In this document: positions 53,448-60,856 of the stretch, in pieces | Layout: each line of letters opens with the position of its first letter | Position numbering within the stretch: position 1 is the first letter of the stretch | NCBI GenBank assembly: GCA_016715075.1 | Contig: JADKBK010000004.1 | Location: 124,001 to 188,000 of the forward strand | Direction of reading: 5' to 3' | Source: Bacteroidales bacterium | GTDB lineage: Bacteria; Bacteroidota; Bacteroidia; Bacteroidales; VadinHA17 | DNA: 64,000 bases | Position numbers and translations under genes: made by a program | Notes under the pieces: generated by a model | The model's database searches: none | Seen by the model: the letters and a program-made list of their open reading frames with translations, nothing else | Told to the model about the DNA's origin: nothing

Positions 53448-55307
53448 ATGAAAAAAAAGATCACCTTTTTATCAGCTTTCGGGAGATTAATTCCTGAAAA
53501 TGGAATCTCAGGACGATTTCAGAGCGGTGTCGCCATTTCAATACTTTTTATTTTAACAGTTGTATATTTCTTTTTTTTTGGTACCGGCATCCTTTTTTTT
53601 CACGAGAGCCATATACTCTTTGTCTTTTCTGCTGATTATATGCAGAAATTCATTGATAAGCCCGGAGGCCTTCTGTTTTTTGCCGGCAACTTTCTGACAC
53701 AGTTTTATTTTTCTCCATTATCAGGTTCCCTGATAATCTCTGTTCTGATACTTCTAATCTTTAAAATATTTGAAAAGATTGCTGTAGTTTTGAATTCAGG
53801 AGATCGCTTTTCATTCTTGTTTGGATTGCTGCCGGCATGTTTGCTGCTACTGATGCAAACGCGTTACGACTTTCAGGCATCCCATCTGCTCGGATTTTTC
53901 ATTGTGGCAGCATGGTTTTTATTTTCAGTAATCAGCAGCAATAAATACAGACCACTGATTGTATTAATTTCCATACCTGTACTCTACTATCTGACAGGTG
54001 CCTTCGTTATTGTATATCTTGGTCTGAGTATCGTTTATTATCTGTTATATTCGACAGGGAAGTTTCGTTATTTGATGCCTGCCTCGCTTGTTATTGTTGG
54101 TTTTGGGGTCTTTTTCGTTTTTAAGGATATTCTGTTTCTTCAGCCGTTAAAAATGCTGCTTGCCTATCCGTTATTCCTTAATGATACTTCAAGACTTACA
54201 TTTTTCCTTGCACTCTTCAGCAGTTTAATTATTCTCTTACCTTTATTTACGAAGGTTTCAGGATCAGTCTTAAATGATAAAAAGCCCGGCTGGAATATTC
54301 CGCTTATTGCAATGGTTACAATTCTTCCTCTTACAATTCTTATTCTCTATAAAAATTTTGACCCTGTAACAGACGGTGTCATGAAGTTTGAGAAGCTTGT
54401 TTTCAAGCAGGATTGGGACAATATTATCAGGCAGCATGAGAAGTCTCAATCAGATAATATAGTTGAACAGTATTACTATAATCTTGCTTTGTCGGAGAAG
54501 GGGCAGTTGTGTAACAGAATGTTTTTTGGCAGGCAGAGTTATGCCTCATTATCCCTTTCATTAAGTCGTGATGATGAACAAAGTTACAGGTCAATGTATT
54601 TTTACTATACCGTCGGCCTTACTTGTGAGGCTCACCACCTGGCATATGAGCAGATGGTTCAGCATGGTTATCGTCCTGAAAATATTAAAATGCTTATTAA
54701 AACGGAACTGATCAACGGGAATTTCAGGATTGCAGAAAGATATATCAATGTATTGAAAAAGACTCTGCATTACAGACAATGGGCCGTAATATATGAAAGA
54801 ATGCTCTTTAATCCTGAAATGGTAAAATCCGATCCGGAGCTTGGCAGAAAGATGAGGCTGCTTCCAGCAGAGGATTTTTTGATTGTTACGGAAGATTTCA
54901 GGAATCTGGAGACGATGCTTAAGTCAAATCCAGGTAACAGAATTGCATTTGAGTATAAATTAGCAAGGATTCTTCTTGAGAAGGATCTGATGGAAGTCGG
55001 AGCTGAAGTGAAAAAATTCAAAGGACTCGGCTATGAACATTTTCCCAGACACATTGAAGAAGCAATAGTCTCGCTTGTAAACGTTACAAAGGAGTTTCCT
55101 GACCTTGGAGGACTTACCATAAGCAGGGAAACTGATCAGCGTTTCATAAAGTATTTCTCCGATCTTAAACCCTTCAGGGGCGACAGGAAATTGGCAGAAA
55201 AGGGAATTAAGAAAGCCGAGAGGAACACTTTCTGGTACTATCTTCAGTTTGGCCTGGTAAAAAGCGATTACTCTAAAAGGGGTCCTGTTGACAATAGTGT
55301 TTATTAA
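53448..55307 (+). CDS. Integral membrane protein, DUF6057-like
   Basis: 619 residues. The N-terminal half is membrane embedded, with about ten segments (about residues 28-315; for example ILFILTVVYFFFFGTGILFF and YRPLIVLISIPVLYYLTGAF); the C-terminal half (about 330-619) is soluble and helical, TPR-like in pattern. It resembles the DUF6057 group of Bacteroidota, of unknown function. Position directly after the PD40-heme protein suggests that they work together, perhaps as a membrane complex. No transporter signature visible. Confidence 0.72.
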   Translation: MKKKITFLSAFGRLIPENGISGRFQSGVAISILFILTVVYFFFFGTGILFFHESHILFVFSADYMQKFIDKPGGLLFFAGNFLTQFYFSPLSGSLIISVLILLIFKIFEKIAVVLNSGDRFSFLFGLLPACLLLLMQTRYDFQASHLLGFFIVAAWFLFSVISSNKYRPLIVLISIPVLYYLTGAFVIVYLGLSIVYYLLYSTGKFRYLMPASLVIVGFGVFFVFKDILFLQPLKMLLAYPLFLNDTSRLTFFLALFSSLIILLPLFTKVSGSVLNDKKPGWNIPLIAMVTILPLTILILYKNFDPVTDGVMKFEKLVFKQDWDNIIRQHEKSQSDNIVEQYYYNLALSEKGQLCNRMFFGRQSYASLSLSLSRDDEQSYRSMYFYYTVGLTCEAHHLAYEQMVQHGYRPENIKMLIKTELINGNFRIAERYINVLKKTLHYRQWAVIYERMLFNPEMVKSDPELGRKMRLLPAEDFLIVTEDFRNLETMLKSNPGNRIAFEYKLARILLEKDLMEVGAEVKKFKGLGYEHFPRHIEEAIVSLVNVTKEFPDLGGLTISRETDQRFIKYFSDLKPFRGDRKLAEKGIKKAERNTFWYYLQFGLVKSDYSKRGPVDNSVY

Positions 55308-55331
55308 TAATAACCTCTAAAAATATAGAAA

Positions 55332-56714
55332 ATGACTAAGCGAAGGGAATTTATTAAGAAGAGTGTACTGGGAACTGCAGGCATTGCCATTGGTGGCATG
55401 GGCTTCAGTACCGGATCTTATAAATCAATTATTGGTGCCAATGATCGCATCAATGTAGCCGTTGTGGGTTTACGCGGAAGGGGAACCACCCACGTTGATG
55501 AATGGTGCGGCCTTAAAGACAATCATAACGTTCGTCTGGTAACAATCTGTGATGTTGATGACCAGTTTTTTGCCGAACGTTCAAAGACCGTGCTCGACAA
55601 AACAGGTGTTAAGGTTACAACTGAGTGGGATATGCATAAAATATTTGCGAATCCTGATATTCATGTTGTTTCATTTGCCACTCCCAACCACTGGCATGCA
55701 CTTGGGACCATATGGGCCTGTCAGTCAGGGAAGCATGTTTATGTGGAAAAGCCGGCATGTCATAATATTTTTGAGGGACGTAAAATGGTTGAGGCAGCCC
55801 GAAAGTACAATGTGCGTGTTCAGGTCGGATTTCAGGGCAGATCGTACAAAAATATCAAAGAAGCAATGAAATTTCTGCATGACGGAGGTATAGGTGATGT
55901 ATATATGGCCAGAGGCCTCTGTTACAAACCGCGTGATTCCTTCGGGATTGCAAAGGACTCTGTTCCACCCGCATCACTCCACTATGACCAGTGGCTAGGG
56001 CCGGCATTATGGCGTGAGTATAATGAGAAAAGAGGCCACTATAACTGGCACTGGCATTGGAATACAGGAAACGGGGACAGTGGAAACCAGGGAGTACACG
56101 AATTTGATATTGCCCGCTGGGGACTGAATAAAAATGAACATCCTGTGTCGGTTTACTCCACCGGTGGCATCTATGGGATCAATCCTGAAGAGTGTTCACA
56201 GGAAACTCCAAATACACAATCATCAGTATTTAAGTATAAAGATGGTACCTTACTTGAGTTTGAGACCAGGGGACGCTATTTCAACAGGGAAGGCGCAATG
56301 GGCATCGCCATTGGAAATATTTTTTATGGTACTGAAGGTTATCTTGAACTGCAGGCCTGGGAAAAGAGCGGCGGAGAATGGCAGGCTTTCCGAAAAAGAG
56401 AGAAAGTACCTTTTGCAGGTACTCAGATCGGAGATGGGAAACAGATGGCTGCTACATTGCTGGGACCTGAGAGTACTGACCATTTTACAAATTTCATCGA
56501 TGCTGTAAGATCAGGCAAGGATGATATTTTAAATAGTGATATCAACGAAGGGTTTTATTCATCTGCCCTTCCGCATCTTGGAAATATCTCATACCGTCTG
56601 GGCAGAGAACTGAAGTTCATGGGTGATTATGAGAAGTTTGCAAACGATTCAGAGGCAGATGCGATGCTTAGCCGTAATTACCGGAAACCTTACATCGTTC
56701 CGGATGAGGTTTAA
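55332..56714 (+). CDS. Tat-exported Gfo/Idh/MocA family oxidoreductase
   Basis: 460 residues. Twin-arginine signal TKRREFIKKSVLGTAG, then the Rossmann fold with INVAVVGLRGRGTTH (about 36-50), VVSFATPNHWHALG and the EKP motif (VEKPACHNIFEG, Lys about 139). The C-terminal domain (HYNWHWHWNTGNGDSGNQG, GVHEFDIARWGL) contains the His/Asp residues expected at the active site. The family oxidises sugars, often at C3, with tightly bound NAD. Tat export of a folded NAD-enzyme fits a periplasmic 3-keto-glycoside pathway with the nearby DUF1080 and isomerase-like proteins. Confidence 0.9.
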   Translation: MTKRREFIKKSVLGTAGIAIGGMGFSTGSYKSIIGANDRINVAVVGLRGRGTTHVDEWCGLKDNHNVRLVTICDVDDQFFAERSKTVLDKTGVKVTTEWDMHKIFANPDIHVVSFATPNHWHALGTIWACQSGKHVYVEKPACHNIFEGRKMVEAARKYNVRVQVGFQGRSYKNIKEAMKFLHDGGIGDVYMARGLCYKPRDSFGIAKDSVPPASLHYDQWLGPALWREYNEKRGHYNWHWHWNTGNGDSGNQGVHEFDIARWGLNKNEHPVSVYSTGGIYGINPEECSQETPNTQSSVFKYKDGTLLEFETRGRYFNREGAMGIAIGNIFYGTEGYLELQAWEKSGGEWQAFRKREKVPFAGTQIGDGKQMAATLLGPESTDHFTNFIDAVRSGKDDILNSDINEGFYSSALPHLGNISYRLGRELKFMGDYEKFANDSEADAMLSRNYRKPYIVPDEV

Positions 56715-56774
56715 TGCCAATACGCCCCGTCTCTCCCTTATATTAAAATTATAATTATTTTACACGATACACTA

Positions 56775-57788
56775 TTGGTAATAATTTCTCAGGCAATGAA
56801 AACGATCTCAGTTCTATCTTTAATTGTTCTGTTTACAGTCATTTCTGCAAATGGACAGATAGCCCCTACCGGTAATCCGAAGGATTTTAAAGTAAAGACC
56901 TGTCTTCACTCTGTTGGTTACAGCGGGGCATGGAGAGGTCAGGCAGTACTTTCTGTCGATGAGTTTCTGCTGAAAGCCAAAGAACTTGGATTTGACGGAG
57001 TGATGCTGGGAGCCAAACGACCTCATGTATCCTTAATAGATTATGATGATACCGCACGTCAGAAACTAAAAGCCCGCATCAAAGAACTTGGCCTCGAGCT
57101 TGTTTGTATTGCCGGTTACAATGATTTCACTGCAGGTGTTGACAGATCTGGTATCCCAAATGTTGAGATCCAGGCCATTTATATTGGAGAACTGGCACGG
57201 CTGGCACGTGACCTTGGAACCAATATGGTCAGAGTATTCACCGGTTATGAACGTCCCGATCTTCCATATGCATCGCAGTATGCAATGGTTGTGGAAGGAT
57301 TAAAAATGGCCGGGAAAATTGCTGCCCAATATGGTGTTACCCTTGTGGTGCAGAACCATCATGACATTGCAGTGCATCACGATGCAATGAAATGGCTTCT
57401 TGATGAGGTCAACATGCCAAATGTAAAGGCAGCTTTCGATCTCTGGTCTCCGACAATGGAGGGATTATCGAATGAAGAGATCAAAAAAGCCATTTATACG
57501 ATGAAACCCTATATCCTTCATACTACAACTGCCGATTACGAGAAACTTCCACGCTTCAGGTACGAATCCAGACAGGTAAATTATGAACCGCTTTTACCTG
57601 AGAACAGGCTTGTCCCAATAGGAGAAGGTTATCTCGATTATAAGACATTTATTAATACCCTTAAAGGGATAGGATACCAGGGCTATATTGCCTTTGAGAT
57701 GTGTGCGGAACTAAAGGGAGGAGGATCTGTTGAAAATCTTGATAAGACTGCAAAAGCATTTCTGGAATATGTGAAACAATTTAAATAA
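56775..57788 (+). CDS. Exported sugar phosphate isomerase/epimerase-like protein
   Basis: 337 residues; Met8 (MKTISVLSLIV) is the better start since it gives a normal signal peptide (cleavage near ANGQ). AP-endonuclease-2 type barrel: GFDGVMLGAKRPHV, LELVCIAGYNDF, TNMVRVFTGYERPD, LVVQNHHDIAVHHDAM, YQGYIAFEMCAEL, with the expected metal-binding Glu/His/Asp positions. In periplasmic 3-keto-glycoside systems members of this family act on the keto-glycoside. It lies 60 bases after the Gfo/Idh/MocA gene. Confidence 0.86.
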   Translation: MVIISQAMKTISVLSLIVLFTVISANGQIAPTGNPKDFKVKTCLHSVGYSGAWRGQAVLSVDEFLLKAKELGFDGVMLGAKRPHVSLIDYDDTARQKLKARIKELGLELVCIAGYNDFTAGVDRSGIPNVEIQAIYIGELARLARDLGTNMVRVFTGYERPDLPYASQYAMVVEGLKMAGKIAAQYGVTLVVQNHHDIAVHHDAMKWLLDEVNMPNVKAAFDLWSPTMEGLSNEEIKKAIYTMKPYILHTTTADYEKLPRFRYESRQVNYEPLLPENRLVPIGEGYLDYKTFINTLKGIGYQGYIAFEMCAELKGGGSVENLDKTAKAFLEYVKQFK

Positions 57789-57814
57789 TTAAGTGGACAC
57801 CGGAAGAAAAAACA

Positions 57815-57912
57815 TTTGCCACCAAGACGCCAAGACGCCAAGGTTCACAAAGAACTTATCCTTACGAAAAAATTCTTGATGCATCTTTGTACCTTTGTGT
57901 CTTTGTGGCAAA
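57815..57912. repeat. Imperfect inverted-repeat element (TTTGCCAC arms)
   Basis: Left arm 57815-57852 (TTTGCCACCAAGACGCCAAG and on) pairs imperfectly with the right arm 57885-57912 (CTTTGTACCTTTGTGTCTTT, then GTGGCAAA). The internal direct repeat CAAGACGC occurs twice. Lies between the isomerase-like and DUF4838 genes. A REP/MITE-like dispersed element; could fold in RNA as a long hairpin. Confidence 0.7.
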
Positions 57913-57944
57913 AAATATTTAAGGTAAATTATAAATAAGATCTA

Positions 57945-59954
57945 ATGCAAAAAATACTGTTTTATGTATTTGTTATTCAAATACTTACTTCATCTTCATG
58001 TAAAGAAAGAGCCTTTAAAATTGATAAGGAAAATATCGGATCCATTTCAATTGTAATTCCCGATACTGCGAACAGTATAGTCCTTTTTGCGGCAGACGAA
58101 TTAAAAAAACATCTTGATCTGGTTTTTGGCGGAAATATTCCGATAACTGATTTTTCATCTAAAAATAAATCCGGGAAACAGTTCCTCGTTGGTATTTCTC
58201 CGGAAGGATACAGTAAGAAACTGAATCCGGAAGAATCGGTATACCTGATCAGGGGAAACAACATATATATTTTCGGTGACGATAAAATTAATATAAGATA
58301 TTCAGCAGATAAGCCCGGCGAATTTAAAAATAAAATTCAGAGTGAAGCATTAAATCTTGCTAATAACCGGGCTGGCACATTGTTCGCTGTATATAATTTT
58401 CTGGAAAATGAGCTGGATGTAAAATGGATAAAACCGGGAGATGATGGTATTTTTTATCCGAAACTTTCTTCTGTTACCATTGCAATAAAAGATTCTGCCT
58501 GGACACCCGTATTATTGCAAAGAAATATCCGTCCGGAAATGCTCTCATTCAAGATTCAGAATGCTTATGGTCAGTGTGCACCAAAAGAATTTTCAGTGAC
58601 CAAAGAAGAATCGTTTAAAAAATATGCTGATCTGCTTATCTGGATGAGGAGGATGAGAATGGGAAGAAGCGAGAATTTCCGGTTTGGTCATGCTTATGGC
58701 AGTTACTGGGAGAATTATAAAAATACTAATCCTGATATTTTTGCTCTGACAAGCAAGGGAGTAAGGAAACCTATGGGACGTGTTGAGAGGGTGAAAATGT
58801 GCCCCACTAATACGGAATTGCCTAAAATTAAAGTCAATGAATGGAGAGATGATCTGCAGAAGAATCCATACCAGAACAGCAAATCCATTTCAGGATGTGA
58901 GAATGATTCAGATGGATATGGTAACGATGAATGGTGTCACTGCGACAATTGTATGGCTATTGATGCCAGAAAGGAAGGGGAAGATCTGACAGATTATGTG
59001 ACCGACAGGTATGTACATTTATGGAATTCCATATTGAAGGAAGCCCGGCAGGTTAAAGATGATATCATGGTTACCGGATATGCCTACGAAAATATGTTAC
59101 AGCCTCCGCGAAATGAAAAGCTTGATGATGGTATACTGATAGAATTTATACCCAGGATGGGAGGTGATTTTGCGGTGACAAAAAAATTGTATGAAGGCTG
59201 GCAAGAGGCCGGGATGAAAAAAATGATGTACAGACCAAATGATATCTGGTGGGAGATGGGAATCCCGATGGGGCAGGAGCAGAGATTATTTGAAAATTTT
59301 AAGCTCGGAATCGCCCATAATGCAATTGGAACTGATTTTGATGCACTTATGGGATACTGGGAAGGAATTTCGGACATGACATATTATATTCTGGCAAAAG
59401 GAAATGCAAATCCCAACTCTACATTTGAAGAACTGGAGGAGGAGTATTTAAACTCTTTCGGAGAAGCAAAGGATGATATTGCAAAATATTACAGGCACTG
59501 GAGAAATATATTTACTACAAAAGTTATACCGGAAGAACTAAGACTGAATAATGGCATTAAAACATATTTCCTTGAATATGGTCTGCTTTACCGCCTTACT
59601 GAACGAATTGATGAGTTCTATTCCCTGGAAGATTTCAATCTGACCGATTCATATTTAAAAAATGCAGCTGAGAAGAATATCTCTGATCAGGCCAGAAATT
59701 ATATCAGAAGAATGCAGATTGCAAATGAAAATTCCCGGCTTACAGTTATTTGTTTTATGGCAGGAAAGAATGGTAATAAAGATCAGATAATCAGTAAGGC
59801 AAATGATCTTCTAAACTTCAGACTTCAGAACAGGGATAAAGTTGATATCAACTGGAATGTTCTCTTTCAGGCCCAGCATCACCAGATGCATGATCAGACA
59901 GGGATGAGATATCTTGGATTTCTTCCAAAGAATATCGACACATCCGAATTTTGA
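57945..59954 (+). CDS. DUF4838 family exported glycosidase-like protein
   Basis: 669 residues, lipoprotein-type signal (ILTSSSCKERA). An N-terminal alpha/beta domain like the GH67 N-terminus (about 30-190; AADELKKHLDLVFGGNIPI, GTLFAVYNFLENELDVKWI), then the DUF4838 barrel (about 200-500) with SGCENDSDGYGNDEWCHCDNC and FIPRMGGDFAV, and a helical C-terminal part. Related proteins in Bacteroidota accompany glycosidases; glycan hydrolysis is plausible but the catalytic residues are not established. Last gene before the palindrome at 59967. Confidence 0.82.
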   Translation: MQKILFYVFVIQILTSSSCKERAFKIDKENIGSISIVIPDTANSIVLFAADELKKHLDLVFGGNIPITDFSSKNKSGKQFLVGISPEGYSKKLNPEESVYLIRGNNIYIFGDDKINIRYSADKPGEFKNKIQSEALNLANNRAGTLFAVYNFLENELDVKWIKPGDDGIFYPKLSSVTIAIKDSAWTPVLLQRNIRPEMLSFKIQNAYGQCAPKEFSVTKEESFKKYADLLIWMRRMRMGRSENFRFGHAYGSYWENYKNTNPDIFALTSKGVRKPMGRVERVKMCPTNTELPKIKVNEWRDDLQKNPYQNSKSISGCENDSDGYGNDEWCHCDNCMAIDARKEGEDLTDYVTDRYVHLWNSILKEARQVKDDIMVTGYAYENMLQPPRNEKLDDGILIEFIPRMGGDFAVTKKLYEGWQEAGMKKMMYRPNDIWWEMGIPMGQEQRLFENFKLGIAHNAIGTDFDALMGYWEGISDMTYYILAKGNANPNSTFEELEEEYLNSFGEAKDDIAKYYRHWRNIFTTKVIPEELRLNNGIKTYFLEYGLLYRLTERIDEFYSLEDFNLTDSYLKNAAEKNISDQARNYIRRMQIANENSRLTVICFMAGKNGNKDQIISKANDLLNFRLQNRDKVDINWNVLFQAQHHQMHDQTGMRYLGFLPKNIDTSEF

Positions 59955-59966
59955 TGAAGAAGGGTA

Positions 59967-59988
59967 GGGACAGGTCGCGACCTGTCCC
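59967..59988. repeat. 22-base perfect palindrome
   Basis: GGGACAGGTCGCGACCTGTC followed by CC is identical to its own reverse complement over all 22 bases. It lies 12 bases after the DUF4838 stop, flanked by G-rich DNA and followed by AATACAA-type short repeats up to about 60060. No T-tract follows, so it is not a classic terminator. More like a dispersed palindromic repeat. Confidence 0.8.
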
Positions 59989-59990
59989 CG

Positions 59991-60059
59991 CCAATCCAAT
60001 CCAATACAAAACAAAAAGATTCAATACAATACAAATCAATTCGTTACAATAAATTAATA
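59991..60059. repeat. CCAAT/ATACAA short tandem repeats
   Basis: Low-complexity stretch made of CCAATCCAATCCAATACAA and ATTCAATACAATACAAATCA type units between the palindrome and the next gene. It occupies the place of the promoter of the 60065 gene. Confidence 0.6.
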
Positions 60060-60064
60060 GATCA

Positions 60065-60757
60065 ATGAAAAAGAAATTATTTTTAATATGTTACATGTTT
60101 ATTATCACAGCATCACTTTCAGCACAAAAATATGAACCTGTTATCGTGAAGGCAGGAATGAGGGTTATTGATTGCTTTCCTTTTAATGAGAGATACCGTT
60201 ACCCTGAATTTATTACAGGAAGAATTTTTGTTAAAGGTGGTGTCTATTCGGAAGCGAAGCTGAATTTCAATTTTCTCAGCAGCGAAATGGAGTATCTCAG
60301 GAAGGAAGATACCCTTGCCATTGCCAATAAAAAAGATGTCAGGTATATCATTGTCGCTCAGGATACCTTTTATTATGACAAGGGATATTACCTTGAGCAG
60401 ATCAACGGGGGTCCATTTAGGGTGATGCTTAAACAGTACATAAAGGTGAAGGAGACACAGAAACAGGATTCCTACGGTACAAGCAGTGCAGGGGCAGCTA
60501 CCACTTCATACGGCTCATTGCCGTCGGGAGGAAATTTTTACAAACTGACAGCAAATACTGACATGATGCTTCAGAGAACACTTGAGTATTATCTGTCAGA
60601 TCAATCCGGAGGATTTGTTCAGTACACGAAGAAGAATGTCATCCAACTCTTTCCTCAGAAAGAGGATGCAATAAAGGCTTACCTCAAATCAAATAAGGTC
60701 AAATTTGATACTCGTGATGATCTGATAAAACTGTCTGAATTTTTAGGGAGTCTGTGA
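60065..60757 (+). CDS. Exported protein of unknown function, paralog B
   Basis: 230 residues, signal peptide (cleavage near LSAQ). Paralog of the protein at 51212. Conserved: IVKAGMRVIDCFPFNERY, SEMEYL, DTLAIANKKDVRYIIV, DTFYYDKGYY, SGGFVQYTKKNVIQLFP and AIKAYLKSNKVKFDTRDDL. The middle Gly/Ser-rich linker differs (GTSSAGAATTSYGSLPSGG). No family recognised. The two copies flank the PD40-heme / DUF6057 / Gfo-Idh / isomerase / DUF4838 set, which suggests a shared functional tie. Convergent with GH31 at 60857. Confidence 0.8.
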   Translation: MKKKLFLICYMFIITASLSAQKYEPVIVKAGMRVIDCFPFNERYRYPEFITGRIFVKGGVYSEAKLNFNFLSSEMEYLRKEDTLAIANKKDVRYIIVAQDTFYYDKGYYLEQINGGPFRVMLKQYIKVKETQKQDSYGTSSAGAATTSYGSLPSGGNFYKLTANTDMMLQRTLEYYLSDQSGGFVQYTKKNVIQLFPQKEDAIKAYLKSNKVKFDTRDDLIKLSEFLGSL

Positions 60758-60856
60758 TCCGGCTATTTTTGCTCACTGAACACTTATGTCTGAAATTATA
60801 CTAGAATTTGCCTCTGTAAATCAGCATCTTGTCCGGATTATTTACTGACTGTTCAT

